DNA of 64,000 nt from Nymphaea colorata (GCF_008831285.2 NC_045138.2:15471934-15535933); one strand, 5' to 3'. Counted from the stretch's first letter, positions 10,183-24,110 are shown. Program-made: numbers and translations. Notes: generated from the letters alone by a model not told the origin.

Positions 10183-12554
10183 GTTGGCCGATTCTTGGTG
10201 TTGATCGCTTGGATTGTAAGTGAAGGATCCAACTATGGACAAAAGATATGCTTCACTTTGAAAAACTCCAAGTCAGATTCAACCAGAACCATTTTGAGTT
10301 TGTTTTTTCTTCAACGATTTGCTCCCAATTATCCCTTTGAAATGCCTCGAATTTCTTGTGGCTTCCTAGAGGAAACTTTCTTCTTGGGAACTCAAGAAAA
10401 ATAATATGAGAATGGGATATTTATTCAGGTTTCAGCTATATTCATATTTAGTTGTTCATTTTACCTCATTTTGAAATGTCAAAAAACTTCGTTTTTTACT
10501 ACGAATACTTAATTTACGAATACTTCCCTAATTAATTATAGAACTACAAATTTATGGGCATTGAAATGTAGAATGAACTTTTAATAATAAAATAAAAGAT
10601 CTCTCTCTCCCCCGAGAAGATGGATAGATTTAGGATTTCAGTCACGCCCATAACATTTCGGCTATAAATTGGGTAGTGCCAATTGCCAACTTGCTGAGTT
10701 ACTGAAATTGACATCTAAACTTAAGATGGCTCATTCGGTGACCATAATAAAATAAAATGATGATTATTTGATTTATCAAATTTGGACGAACCATGTGCCA
10801 CTTATTTTTCATGTCTCAATATGAATTACTATATTTTAGGTGAGCAAGATGAATATTTCATCTTATAGTTCTCACACTGTGAGCTCAAGTCCCCATCTTC
10901 CTTTCATCTCTTGAGTAATGCTCTCACTATGCTCTAGCTTGCATATGATGAGAAGCTGATATTTCAAAATTTTTTGTTAATAAATTGTCAATATCGCATT
11001 CATCATATTGTTTAGGCAATTTTGGCAAATTGATCACACAAATGAACGGTCTTTAGGGTAGACGTTAAGAATGTATAAAAAGTTGTAGGGTTCACCGACC
11101 AACCTTTCTAGACGTAAAGCTGTTTTGTAGCGAATGAAACCTATATTATTCAAAACGTTTAAGTATAAAAGGTTAGATAAAAGAATTTGGAAAATTCGCA
11201 TCACGTACGTAAACAACTTTTATAAAAATAAGCTCATCTAAATAAAAGGAAATTTCTACTTTGTATTTTTCAATTTTTTTTATCTTATAACTTTGAACTT
11301 TTCAGATCAAATATACCATTGATTCATAGAAGCAAATCTAGTTAGCCCGTAAAGCTAAGTCTGAAGTGACATTATAGAAAGATAATGACTGTTAGCATCG
11401 AAACCCATATAAAATCTAATTTATATAAATATAAATTATTTTTTTAAATAATATTGAATTTGCAAAAAAAATAAAATTAAAATACAACTAACCTTTTTAT
11501 AATCTGTAAGCCAACCAACTATGTTGGAGAAATGATCGGAGTGCACCTGGGGGTTTTCAACCCGAAACCGAAAGGGGTTCTTCTGTCATTAAAAAAAAAA
11601 AGCAAGGCGGTTTTGGTATTTATCTCAAAGTATGACCAAACATCCCGCGAAACCGGGCCCCACCATCCCCTTCGACCCACAATGAAGTTAGAACGGGCCG
11701 GATCGGGCCCCACCCGCAACTTGGATCAACGTGCGGGCCCGATCTGATCCATCAAGTCCGGGTCCACCATCTCCCTTGGAATTTGTCACTGGGTCCCACA
11801 AAACTAAACCGGCCAGAGAAAAAAAATAAATAAAAAGTTTAATTAGAAATCATTGTTGCTGGTTCGCACAGCATGTATTTCCAACTTGTCCTCCATCAAC
11901 AGAGTCACTAATTACTGAGAGGGATCCAAACTCAGAGTCCACAAGGACAAGAACCATTAAATTTCTTGGAAAACCAAAATCAGGAAAAAGTAAAATCTGA
12001 AATGGGGACTAATGGTTTATGGGCATTGATGTTCTTGAGAGAAAAAAATATATGTATATAAAAGAAAGCACAGGACGCAATGAATTTGCCAGCACATACA
12101 ATTCATTAATATATTTATTAAATTAATAAATGGATATACAAATAAATGAGCCCCCCCCCCCTTCTTCTTCCATCTCGGCCAGAAGCATTCATCGCCATTT
12201 AAAATGGGCAAGGATTAATGGTGGGGAAAGAGGTTCGGCCAATCCGCCATGAAATTCCCAACCTCCCTTTATTTAAAGTTGGAGGGGAGAACCAGTTTCA
12301 GACGGCAAACGAGGGGAGGAAGATCGGGCCCTCATAATTTTACAGAAAAAGGTTTTTCATTCTTTTGGCTATTTGGGAGCATCAATGAGGGGGGTGGCAG
12401 CTCCACTATACATGCCGCGTATTACTGTGGCGTATCTACAAGAATCCTTAAATGTAGTCGTAAATTAAAGCACCCTGCATGCCTCTGTGTCATCACTATA
12501 AATCTATGGCGTCGTTCCTTTCTATGCTCCCATTTCTCTCCTTCAATGGCATTT
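10183..12554. other. Intergenic with a GC-rich island at about 11.5-11.8 kb
   Basis: No gene is supported. The island carries several GGGCCC/GGGTCC motifs of the kind seen in plant promoters, but no convincing transcription unit follows. An 11-base C run lies at 12151-12161. Confidence 0.4.
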
Positions 12555-12610
12555 ACTCTCTCTCTCTCTCATGGTCATGCATCAGAGAGAGAAAGAGAGA
12601 GAGAGAGAGT
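12555..12610. repeat. (CT)n...(GA)n hairpin-forming microsatellite
   Basis: A CT run (12555-12570) and a GA run (12584-12610) face each other across a 13-nt spacer, so the transcript could form a simple hairpin. A TATAAAT lies just upstream at about 12497-12503. No known plant microRNA is recognisable in the arms. Confidence 0.7.
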
Positions 12611-12808
12611 CCTAAGATTCCAAAGGACAGATGCAGAGGTGATACAAGGGTCATCATCACATTGACAGCCAACAGGAGTCAGTCTCTGTGCTTTATCTCT
12701 TGTAAAAATGACTGTGGACTGAATTGACACCTCAGAAGACAGAGGAGTTGAAAGATAGGGCTAGAAAACTGGCGTGACAGACCCAACATGTAGTTTCTCC
12801 ATGCTGGC

Positions 12809-12897
12809 TCACCTCATCCTCTTGGCAAGCCCAGCTGAGTTCGGGCTCTTGGCGATCTGGGGCGCGCTCCAGGAGCCATTGATGCTTTCTTGTCGTA
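12809..12897 (-). CDS. Candidate terminal exon of an unidentified gene
   Basis: A GC-rich 89-bp stretch in AT-rich surroundings follows a plausible acceptor, CAATTTTAG. It reads two bases of a split codon, then 28 codons (RQESINGSWSAP ... GLAKRMR) and a TGA. I could not find the upstream exon it would need and do not recognise the peptide. A plus-strand frame is also open across the same bases, so the strand is not certain. Confidence 0.2.
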
Positions 12898-15800
12898 CTA
12901 AAATTGAGCTCGAATTGAGTGATCTAAGTTACAAATGGTAGGATAAGTTCTCAACTGTAAAGTCATTACTTATTAAGACACAGTATATCAGCAGAGATGC
13001 ATTGCTAGCAGAGGAGTCTTGAGCAGCAACTCATCTCAATTCCCCAGTTCCATTTGCAGGAGACTGCCTCTACTTGACCCAGTTTAAGCAGAGCCAACTG
13101 ATAGCTGTCTTGTTCTTTTGCGCGAAACGATGGAACTCCATCACAGATCGTTGCCCTGTTAGGTCACTACATTGATGACTGATTAGTAATTCATGGCTGA
13201 GATCTTAAGCTTTTACTTCAAGCAATCAAGAGAAATTAACTCAGAGTTGTAATGCAGGGTCCTTGGGGTTTGGGCATTTGATAATTAAAGTTCAGGATTT
13301 AAGGCTCGACCTGATCTTACTGTAACTTGAAATTAAGAGTGGTATCTCAGGCCTGAATAATTTGAATGAATGGACTCTTTTGGTTGAATGGTAGCAATTA
13401 ATTGAAAAGGATTACTTTTTATCTACATGTATGTTGGTCGACTCCTTGAATTGAATGAAGCACAGTTCGAATTTAGTAAGATTCCAGCCACTGGACCTGA
13501 TGTTGGTAATTGCATTTGAGCCAAGAATTAAACTTTGATATGACTGGAGATGACAAAAATAATTATAGTGAGACAGATTTTTATACAGATTGATCCTTCC
13601 TATGCAAGCTCTATGACATTTAATGGGCATAACTAGCTAGCCACCGCCAATTAATCGCCTTAAATCGATGTATGCTGGTGAAGTGAGTAATGCACAATTA
13701 CTCAAGAGCAGGTGGCTCTTTTAAATCTCTGAATCGGTTCCTATGGGCCTGAATATCTTCTTTTTTTTTTTTTCTCTCTCTCTCTCTGAATTGCAATCAG
13801 CTTATGTTCCCGAGCTTTGCCACATTATGGTGAAAACTTATTGTTGGTACTGTGAAATCTCCACAGACACCAGCCTATGAGGACGCTGGAAAGAGGATTC
13901 TTTAACTGTTCTGTAAGAGAGAGCGAGAGAGAGAGAAAGAGGGAGGACCATCATTATCTTTTATCAATGTTCACTATAATTAATACCATACATTTATTTA
14001 AACAAAGTTGCAGGGCAAACAGTGATGCTGTCGTGACTTTGAAAAGAACCAGAACCAGATACAAAGACCAGAATAAATATATCCTTTTTGATGTCTCATC
14101 ATGAACTAATCCTTCTCTCACTCCATGAAAATTTTAATCTACCAAACACAGCAATGATCTCACATTACACATATTTCCTGTCTATAAGGCCCTTTGAACA
14201 TTTCATGTCAAACATGGGTTCTGTTTCATTCATGGTTAAAGAAGGGACTCCAATCTAAAATCACCCAGAATCTAGATCATTATATATGAGGGCAATAGAG
14301 CCTTCCCAAATGTGTGGTTTCCATCTTCTGCTCAAGATTTACTGCTTAAGGGTCCTAGGCCATGTGAACTTGGAAGATCTTAAGCTATTTATGCCCATTA
14401 AGGAAGTCAATGGTTTCCAATGAGCAGTTAATGTGTTTCATATGTTGGACCCTGAGATTCATTTATATACTCCCATGTGGTGCTCCCCATGAAATTATAG
14501 AACCATGGCAGACGAATTTGCATCAGTTGCTTACTTTAGTAATTTGCCTCATCAAAAAATCTGACTTATGGGTGTAAGAGGGTTGTCAATGGAGTGGGGT
14601 GAGGCTTTGAGGTTCCAACCAAAGCCATGTCCAACTTTCCCACAAACGAGTAAGAAAATTTGGTTCGGTTTGGAGTTTGTTTGAAATTCAGGATGGGATA
14701 GCATGTGTAAGTGCGAGTCTCAATTTCCAAGGTACTTTTCTACAAATTTGTCGGCTGAGTAGGAGAAGTATTTCATCATATATCGACAACAAGAAAGCTG
14801 AAGCGCCCAACTTTCCTTCATCCTACTAGAATATCAGAGACATTTTACCCTTTTAGAGACTTACTTGATTATGAGAAAACTAGTTGGTTCCCTGTAATTT
14901 ATACCACACATGCATTTAAATCTTTAAATAAATACAGGGCTGATGCAGGTATATATAATTCAGTTTAGATATTTTAAATTATCTTTAAAAATTTTAGAAA
15001 GAGAAAATAGGGCGATCAAGACCAACATGAAACAATTTATACGCAGTATAAGCTAGCATAGTCACTTCAATAATACCATTATTTACTACGCTAAGACCAA
15101 TCTAATCAAACAGTTCCAGTCAAATATCTTTCTCGCTTTCAATGTTTGGAAAAGTCACCTAGAAACAGCAAAAGGACCATGAAGAAGTAGTTTCACCTTA
15201 ATTAAGAGAATATTTGGTAAAAAGGAACACTGTTCTATTGGGTGTTTGGTAATAAGAATACTAGCTTCTTTTATAATACAATGTTTCATAAATGCGTCTT
15301 AAAAAAAGAGAATTTCGGCCACAGTAATATATTGTTACTATTCTATGAATCTATCCTAAGGGTTAGGGCAGATTTATGAAAATACTACATTCCAAAATAG
15401 TCATATTCATGAAAATACTGCCTTCTAAAGAATATATAGTTCTTATTAACGACAGCCATCCAATGGTACACAAAAACTTGAAAATACTAAGTTTTCATGC
15501 TTGCATGATATTTTTTCCCTTATATCGAGCGTTTTATAACCTGCAAAGACCCAGAAATTTTGGTTGGTTGAAATTTTAAGCATCATAAACTAGTTTAATA
15601 ACTAATAGTTAGGTTTGAATCCACAATAAAACTCATTTATATAGTAATATAGAAGTATGGAAAAAGGTGGTTTAAATTGAATTTTTCAGTTTTATTTAAC
15701 TACGGTTCTCTCACCCAAGTCACATGGAACGGGTGGGTATTGAGTTAATCCTGTTCTTGTACTTGGAGTGGTTTTAGTTTTATTATAATAAAGCTCTTAA

Positions 15801-16951
15801 TTTTTTTTTATAAAAAATATGAATTTTTTAGAAGTCTAAGATATGCATAACTGTCAGCGGCTTTTAGTTATTGAAAATTTTCAAATAATATTACTCATGT
15901 CCTTTAAATGGATGAACTCGCATTAGTTCGTAGTTAAGATAACTTTGATTAGGTTCACATGGCTAAAGTCCCAATAAAAAAAAAAGGAGAGATTTTCATC
16001 GAATGATTATATACTCAAACTAAGAAACTTTGTTTAATCAAGAAAAAGGTCTGGATCACATCAGTCCAACGCATAAGAAAGACGCAAAGAATCAATATGG
16101 CGCACAGCTCATTAAAATTTTGACTATCTTGGGCATTTGATACACTCAGAATCATGAAATTTAAGAATCAAAATGCTCGAAAAAATGTGTTTCTTTAAAC
16201 AAATTTTTTCATTTCCTTTGAGGTTATTTCATAAACTTAGTTTCTTTGTTTTGTAACTTAATCTCCACTATCCATCTTCTTAGAATTTATGGCCTATATG
16301 ATTGCCATCAAGTTTGGTATATAGAGGCCTAGTAGCTACATGTTTTGAGAGACATAAAAATCTCCAAAATAAAAAAATACTCTCAAATATCATTTCTTTC
16401 TCTTCATATCATAGTCATAAAAAACGTTTTTTTTTCAAAACAAATGAAAAAAAATGTGATAAATAAATTAGCAGCTTAAAACTTTAAAAAACACTGTTCA
16501 AAAAACATTAGAAAAACATGAAAAATGCACTTCTTTCCTTTTTCCACTTTCTTTAATGCGAAACTATATTTTTCATTTTTTAATTTTTATTTGTTGTAAA
16601 TCTACTTATTTTTTGATGTTTGCGTTTCAGTTTTTCACTTATTTTATTTTCTCCTCAATTTTAGTTAATTTTTGTTTTTAAAAAATTTGTCATATTTTTC
16701 CCATTTTGAACTAACCGTACTATGCTAGAAAAAAAAAAACCGAGCCGTTAAAAACCAGAGAGATTTTTGTGACTATGCTTCGTATACCAAATCCAATATT
16801 CTAAGTACATGGAAACACTTGAGGAGGCGAACTTTAGGATGTATTGCAATTGATCAATAAAGCAGAATTTCCTAAAGAAGAAGCTTGGACATGAATGCAA
16901 ACAATTTCACATTGAAACTTAGAAAAATAAATCTTCAGTTATGTGTCTAAG
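12898..16951. other. AT-rich intergenic region
   Basis: No gene is supported. There are many homopolymer A/T runs, short frames only, and a CT/GA-rich patch at 13.76-13.94 kb. The compositional change at about 15-16.8 kb looks like old, decayed repeat DNA that I cannot classify. Confidence 0.5.
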
Positions 16952-17852
16952 AATGTTAAAGCTACGGCGTCCAATAACGCTGAAACCCATCATCAACAGA
17001 GAGGTTGTATCCACTTAACTTTCTGGGATTCATCACTAGCCGAATAAGAGTTTCATGTATTTTATATCTCTTAAGTTGGAAATATGTAGAAGAACAACGC
17101 TAGCAACAAGAGCTATTGGCATTATGATCCCGTAAAATAAACGACATATGATTCTCTCTTTGCTACTCTCCATAGTTGCAAGGCCAAGATACATCCCAGA
17201 TAACAAACATGAGCAAAACGCCTAAGACTCTTTTGCATCTCACAAACTCAAACGTTGGTAAGTTGATCTCAGAGAGAGCAGGTTATAGTTTCAAAAGCTC
17301 AGTTAACCTTAGCTGGATACCAATAAAGTGAAGCCCAAGCAGGATCGAGATGCTACTGTAAGCGGTCGCCATAACTGAATCTGACGAAGAACAGAGAAAT
17401 TGGCCTGTGAGACTTACTGTTTCAATCCTGTTCTTAAGATCTAAATTGACATCATGGTCATCATTTATCATACCTTCTTTACTTCCTTTAACTCATGGTT
17501 TTGTGTATTCTATGACTATGATCACTGAATTAAGGCCAAAACATCTTATGTTCGATGTGCTACACCACTAGAACCAGGTACTTTTAGGATGGCAAACTAT
17601 CAGCAGGGGAAGCATGTAGTTTCTGGTGGTGTTTTATGTTCAGAAGGTGCAACACCGAGTGATCTGGTCTCTTCCTAATTAAGGGAAAACGTAACCTACA
17701 CATGCTGATTAAGGGAAGCAGAGTCATCATGACATCTACCGAGTAGGAATACAACCATTTGGATCAACATCAAAGATCAACAAAAGCTGGAGAATGGAAA
17801 GAAGAACCTGAAACTTACATTTGGGTAGCGGCAGAAAGAGGCGACTGTAACA
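16952..17852 (-). pseudogene. Relict SDR gene (most of exon 2 deleted)
   Basis: The stretch 16952-17040 aligns to the last codons of SDR exon 2 of the two intact downstream copies. It retains an A-S-D-E-S then S-G-Y-N-L-S-V-D-D-G pattern with a frameshift between the two blocks. From about 17085 the sequence matches the start of SDR1 intron 1 (shared words near GAGCTATTGGCATTATGATC), so the body of exon 2 is missing. A degraded exon-1-like sequence is at 17820-17852, without an evident ATG. Order and strand match the intact copies. It is non-functional as an SDR. Confidence 0.65.
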
Positions 17853-18408
17853 AAGAAATGGGTAAAAATTGCAGCTTATCTAATTGTTGTTTCTCTGCTG
17901 GATGTGACGGAGCTGATTTCTTGGCTTTCTCATGATATGCCCGGTTGTGATTGTGATAGCTGAAGCCAGTTACTGGTCATGTACCCAAGATAATGTCCAA
18001 CTTATGACGATTTCTAAGAAACGTAGTTCTATGATCATCCAACTTATGACCAAGACGATGGTTCATTTTCTTCACAACATCAATTGCGTAATTCTTAGTA
18101 CTAGATCAGGCAAAAGTTGACTTCATTGAGCTGATAAACCAATCCTGCTCCATGGTTCATGAAGTTTATTAGAAACTCATCCTATATGTATGGTAAGACT
18201 TCAGAATTGCCATTGAAGTGGATCCTAACCACAAGTTTAAGCCATGGGTTGGTAGGATCCTGTTATATGGTTGGTTCAAGCACATGACGGCAGCACAGTG
18301 GGTTATACGCTTCAATTAAATTGGTTGATTGGAAGAATGTCAACTGGGTTTTTCTTTAGCCTACTTACAGTGCTTTTAACAAAGATGGATGATAAAGCCA
18401 AAGATGAT
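17853..18408. other. Upstream side of the relict SDR copy
   Basis: Non-coding as far as I can see. It resembles the 5' flanks of the other SDR copies only weakly, and nothing else is recognisable. Confidence 0.4.
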
Positions 18409-20140
18409 ATTTTCTGCCTGAACAATTAGAATATTAGGTACCCAATTTGGAATGACAACTGAAAAATTGAAAAACAAAACCTCCTCTACCGATTGTTCCA
18501 CATTCACCAGAAGATAAGTAATGAGTTGGTTGTTTGACATCACTCTTTCTGGGACCGCAGTTATGGATCACTTTTTGAGATGCTGGAGTTATTAAAGAAA
18601 GACGGAAAGAAAAACCAAAGATACTATTCACTTGTAATATATATAACTAACCAATTGAAAAATGCTTGATCTGTACCGTATCCTCCAGATGACAATTCAT
18701 GGGCGTGGCAATTGACATCACTAACTGCGGAGCACAGTCATGGCAGAGTTTTGGAAAATGTTGGAGCCATTAATGGTCTTTGTAATCCAGCTTGGTGGGT
18801 TAAAGAATTTTGAGATAGTTCATGAAAGTGTAAACCATTCAGCTTCTTTTTCTTGGGGGAGACCTATAGTAATGTAAATATCAGTTATATCTGTGAAATT
18901 GGCTTCTTTTCTCTTGATGACCGAAAATTAGGTGTTTTATAAAACTAGAACAATTGTGAAAATATCATTGGCTTCCAAGGAAATACGATCTTAACCTACT
19001 GCTTTCGTTAGTTTACTGTTTCCGTATCTTATGCCATAGAAACAGGAAATAGTCAGTGAAATTTATAATTAATTAGATATACACAACATGAAAGACCAAC
19101 AGCACTATCCGTTGGATGTGGCCAACTTTCTCAGTAAGGTATGCGGCTTTTGTAGCACCATCAGTGGGGCTCCTGCGAAAATGAACTAACCACAGCAATG
19201 AGGTATGGGATTCTACTAAAGCCGTCCATGATATGTGCTCATATAAGTTCATCATCTTCATACACTAATTTGTAGGAAAGTTGAGGACTATGCGAACCCT
19301 GATCAATTTTTGTTCTAATTCGATTTCATGGGCAGGTGTGGAGAAGCACTTCGTCTACAAGTAGTTGAGATAAAATAGAGTAACACTTAGCATAGAGTTC
19401 AATCCAATGCGGCAAGAAAAGTGAAAAATGCTTATACCAGATTTGACCCACTCGAGATTATAGCTGACCATAGCGTGGCCATTTGCATGAGTACTGTTGT
19501 GCTCTTGCAAGAGTTGATGTCGGGCGTCCATGGAGTCATCTCTTTCACTTGAACTGCGAATAGATTTTTTTGCATAACAAACTCATCTGGGCCTCTGGCC
19601 TATAATAGAGCAGGATGTAAGTTCGTAGGCCTAGGCTGTATAACTATTGTGAACTCTAGTGGTACAAAAATCAGAGTGAACAGGCCAATAGGCGTACCAG
19701 TCACTAGCAGAAATGAGACAGGTTGGTGCAACTTTTCATCTTTCATGGGGCTTTTTTTTTCTAATTGGTTTTTGATGCTTGATAAATCTAAAACATCAAA
19801 ATTGACAGATTCTCTCTGTATTAAAGATAATAACCATCAATTACAGTTCCAACCACAGTTAACCAGAACACCCATATGACAGCTTCAAAAAGAAACGAAC
19901 GAGGGAAAGAAACACAGGGGGGGGGGAGGGAGAAAGAAAGAGTATTGTACCTCTTTCATTATGCTACTGTAGCTCTAATTGCCACTAATGTGCAACTAGC
20001 AGGTCTGATAGTATACAGACATAAATGTCCAGACAGAGATTTTTCATGTATTATTTGACCGGTAAATTAAGTTGCCGAACGACAAAACCAAACTTAGAAT
20101 TATTGTGTGAAGTCACACTGAAACATGCATGGTTCAATTT

Positions 20141-21866
20141 TCAACTGTGCTCTGGAAACTTGCTTTCAGGACTCAGTAAAGGTTCTCTAAACATGTTAAG
20201 TCCAGAGTCCATCACGCTACATCCACCATCCACAGCAAGGTTGTGTCCACTGACATACTTGGATTCATCACTAGCAAGATACAGGGCTGCCTCTGCTATA
20301 TCCTCTGCTTCAAGTGTCAACCCTTTCAGGTTTGAAAATCTGCCAAACCATGCTTCCAATTGCTCATCGTCCAAGCCAGAATAGCGCCTCAACTGAGGTG
20401 TTCTTACTGCCCATGGTGATATGCAATTGACTCTGATCCCAAATGCACCGAGCTCTGCTGCCATGCTCTTGGTTAACCCAGCCACAGCATGCTTTGATGA
20501 GCAGTAGGCGTGGTCACAAACGCCTCCCATCAAGGAAGCCGTGCTCGCCGTGAAAAGTATGCTGCCGCGCTTTGCCGGAATCATGACCCTTGCCGCATGT
20601 TTGGCAGCCAGGAACATTCCCACCAGATTGACGTTTATGATCCTCTCGAATGTGGATTTCTCGAACTGTAGCAATTTGGATGTTGACATGTCAACTATGC
20701 CGGCATTGCTAAACATGATGTCAAGCTTGCCATGATCATTCATGGCTCTGTCCACCATGCGGCGAATGTCATCCTCGCTAGTAACATCACAGTGGATGTA
20801 CTCAATGGAGCCATCTTTGTTAGAGGACAGTTCTCGGCATACTTGCAAGCCCAGTTCATCTTGGATATCGGCAATGATGACATTGGCACCGTGACGATTG
20901 AACAGTTTTGCAGCTCCGAGTCCAATCCCACTTGCTGCGCCAGTTATAATGGCTACCTTGCCTTTCAACCTACATTTTTACAGAAGAAGAAAGTCAGAAA
21001 TTAATTTGGTAGAAGAGCAATGCTACAGCTAGACCCATTGGCATCATTACCGGATCAATCCAAGTCCTCCAAAAGAAGGTAGGGATATGTGGTGGTGGTG
21101 CAGTGTAATGACCTGATAAACACTGTAGAATCACGGTTCAGGAATCAATGTTTGGGTTTTCATTTCGAAATTCTGCTAATGGAACCATTCTTTGTTCAGT
21201 TTGTCTAGATCTATAAAAGGGATTCTACGAGGATAAAAAATTGACGGTCTAAAAAGATTTGAATTTTTTTGTATATTATGAGATCTTGCACGTGGAAAGA
21301 AATTAACCCAAGAATATATTTCTAGATATTAAAACAGGATTGCCACAAATCCACTGTGCAGAAATTGCTTTCTAAGAGCGACTGTGCAAAAAATTTCACA
21401 AATGAACTGCACCCATCCTTCGTCCATGGAAGCAGGTCAAGTTAGGCTGCAGGCGTCAAATTTGAAGAAAAATGCATAAGATCCTGTAAGATCTCTTGAA
21501 AACCTGAAAGTGGGAACTTGTTTTCAGGGAGCACTTCCTGTTGAAATTTTGAGTCTTACGATTATGCACGAGATTAACTTCGCACTAAAAAAATCATAAG
21601 AAAGAGAAGCTTATGGACATGGTGTATCATAATGACAGTAGGAAATTCTAAATCTGCCTTCTCTTTTCTCCACGACCAGAAAACCCGTTAAGTTTTCTAG
21701 ATATAAGAGTAATTTACTGGACATGAAATGTACATTTTCCGCGTCTTCTCTACTTCGTCGTCCCTTTTAAATAACATCACGATCAGAACAAGACTAATGG
21801 GTAACAGAAACAAAAGATTTTGGTACCATACCTTTGGGCAGCAACAGAAAGTGTCGAGGCACTCAT
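20141..21866 (-). CDS. SDR1: NAD-type short-chain dehydrogenase/reductase (2 exons)
   Basis: Exon 1 (21866-21832) encodes 11 codons plus two bases and ends at donor AAAG|GTATGG. Exon 2 is 20969-20141. The joined protein has 287 residues, normal for plant SDR110C-type enzymes (xanthoxin, secoisolariciresinol and related alcohol dehydrogenases). Visible features are the nucleotide loop TGAASGIG (21-28), Asp46 after the second strand (NAD(H) preference), NAG (100-102), Asn126, Ser154 and the catalytic Tyr167-x3-Lys171. It would oxidise or reduce a small alcohol or ketone in the cytosol; the substrate cannot be told from sequence. It is the left of two intact tandem copies on the same strand, with a TATA box 70 bp before the ATG. 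Its C-terminal tail is eight residues longer than that of SDR2. Confidence 0.9.
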
Positions 21867-21935
21867 GATTGTCAACAAAGTATGTTCTTCTTGTTTCTGT
21901 ATTGGCAGTGGGCTGAGTACTGCTATCGCTTGCGC

Positions 21936-21941
21936 TTTATA
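21936..21941 (-). promoter_or_regulatory. TATA box of SDR1
   Basis: TATAAA on the minus strand, 70 bp upstream of the ATG. It is conserved at the same place in SDR2 (28675-28680) and in the orphan exon copy (30601-30606), each time next to a GGCCRTC motif. Confidence 0.75.
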
Positions 21942-22880
21942 TTGACGGCCAAGTTAACCTCCGAGCATTGTGGCCGTCCATTCCAACCAACGCTTCTAAG
22001 ATGGTGTAACTCAAAACGAATGAAGTTGGTATGTCATCTTCTTCACTAACGTCACGGCTGGATGATTTTAATTACCAGTTGGAACTCGTGCCGACGTAGG
22101 GCAACACCGCTTGACAAGAAGATGGATTTCCGGCGACCCTTTTAAGTTGCCGATCCAAATCCTGCACTGACTCGCTGTTGGCACAGCCTATCAGCAAGCC
22201 GCAGATAAACTGAACGATTTTTCAGAAGAATATATAGAAAGGGATTGTCGGGTCTACGATTAACCATAAAATGTTCAACATACTCTCATTATTGCCTGAC
22301 AATTAGACATCCAAATACATTTGATGCATCATTTTTCAGAGGAGAGCATTACACATCTGTTTTCTTTATGCGTGTGACTCAACTTACCAACTATTTCTGG
22401 TCTATATGTTTGGGAAATAAAGAAGCATACCTTCTTTTTGAAGATGATCAAGCTCTGACCAGGAAACCATCTTTAGATTTGACAGGTGTATATACACAAG
22501 CTTTTCCTGATTACTGTATGTTTATGCTCATAAAGCTAGCACAATAGTTCCACCACACTTTTAGGGGAGAACCATAGTGTTCATGAAAATGGAATTAGGG
22601 ACATCCGGCTTAACATGTCCTCTGACCAGCCGCACTATGTCATTTGGGACATTATAGTTGCATTATTACTTGATAAATAACGTAACCTAATGTCAATGGA
22701 GAACTGTGCTTATATTTATTCTTGGGGATATTGCCAAAAAATTAGAGGTATGTACTGCAAAAAGTGAGTGTCACAAAAGACACGTATCTCAATAGCAGCA
22801 TATCTATATAAGTTCGACTGATTAGCATCTTAAAAACTTAGGTCTAGCAGTAACCATACCTCTAGGGCTTATAAAAGGCA

Positions 22881-24110
22881 TAGTTGATAATTTTTCATTA
22901 GAAGGATCAAATTATAGTTTCGAAATTTAACGGAAGCTGAAATATAATCTTTTAGATTTTTTATATAAGATAAACTAACATTTTTTAAATTTACAAGTAA
23001 AATTTATTATTTTTTGAGGATCTAAGGAATAGCGGTGCCCCCATTGGCCCTCCCAGAAAAATACAGTTTGTGACTGTGGATACAATATACGTGTGGAAGC
23101 ATGAACTAGCGGTAGTTTTTCCGCGCATGCTCAAGATGTGGATAAGTTATCCTTGGTTTTGATTTGAAAGATAGCCTGCCCGATGGCGTAACAAGGCTTC
23201 TTCTCATTATAAGTTAAGGCGGATTGAGATAAAAGCAGTCGACTAATTTGAAGGGTGAAAGTTTAACCCATGTTTACACAAGGGAGCGTTGAATGCCGTG
23301 GGATAAATTATCACGGGATAAATTATCACGGGACAATCCATCTCATGACATGGGGCGTGCCGACGGCTTCTTTTATGCTCGCCCGTCAATTGATGTATAT
23401 CACCTTCCATGGAAGACTACTTTTATGCTCCTTTTTGTCATGCATAAATAGAACCAACAGTTAAGATAAGCATAAAAACAAAGCTCCTATGAATACACAT
23501 GCTGACGATACATGATTTTTTTTTTAACATTTTGGAGACAGTATGAAAACCAATATTAATGACATTTAGGAATGTCAAAAGATCGGATTCAGATTTAGTT
23601 CAACCAGATCATAACCATCAATATATCAGTTAAATTTTCTTACATGTAATAATATCTATACATTTCGAAAGTCAGTTCTTAACGTATCATAATGCATGTT
23701 CAAATTAAGTTGCGAATTTAAAAGTCAGATTTAGACCCAATAAATTTAAAATTATATGTAAACATAACATAGACTTTTTTTTTCAAAGTCGGATACCTAA
23801 ACATCTGATAAAGTCATATATTGCAATAAAAGATAATAAAATTAGAATCCAATCCGTTGACAGCCATAATTATTCATTAATAGCTTAACAATGTATCGTC
23901 ATCAATATTCAGTGATCCAAGTCAGAGGGGTCTGGCAAAATAACCGCCATATCCATGCCGCCGACACACTGACATGGGTACAGTGACACACATGGACACA
24001 CCATTTTTTTTTTTTTGCATTTTTTGGGTATAATTTAAATATTTTTTGTGAAATTGTACTTATTTTTGTGGAATTTTTAAAATTTTCTTATTTCTTGATG
24101 CATTATTCCG
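22881..24110. other. Spacer between duplication blocks A and B
   Basis: The part 23040-23350 is a repeated SDR flank, with homologues at 29296-29420 and 31325-31535. The rest (about 23.5-24.1 kb) is AT-rich with poly-T runs and no recognisable gene. Confidence 0.5.
23300..23329. repeat. 15-bp tandem duplication
   Basis: GGGATAAATTATCAC occurs twice head to tail (23300-23314 and 23315-23329). The homologous flank near 29390 lacks the second unit. Confidence 0.9.

Larger units (their letters stand above)
18409..22880. repeat. Tandem duplication block A (contains SDR1)
   Basis: From 18409 the sequence is collinear with block B from 24111 (both begin TATTTTCTGCCTGAACAATTAG). Collinearity continues through the SDR 3' flank, gene and promoter to about 22880, where the B counterpart breaks at about 29880. 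By eye the non-coding flanks differ by about 6-7% plus indels. A further flank segment, 23040-23270, matches 31325-31535. Confidence 0.85.

Noticed and set aside
12249-12665. 138-codon plus-strand frame
   Set aside because: No domain. It runs through a GA/CT hairpin repeat, and its composition is not coding-like.
19073-19261. 62-codon frame intact in both duplication blocks (also 24817-25005)
   Set aside because: Seven of the 62 residues differ between the copies at the neutral divergence level of the flank, so there is no sign of protein constraint. Its retention is explained by recent duplication.
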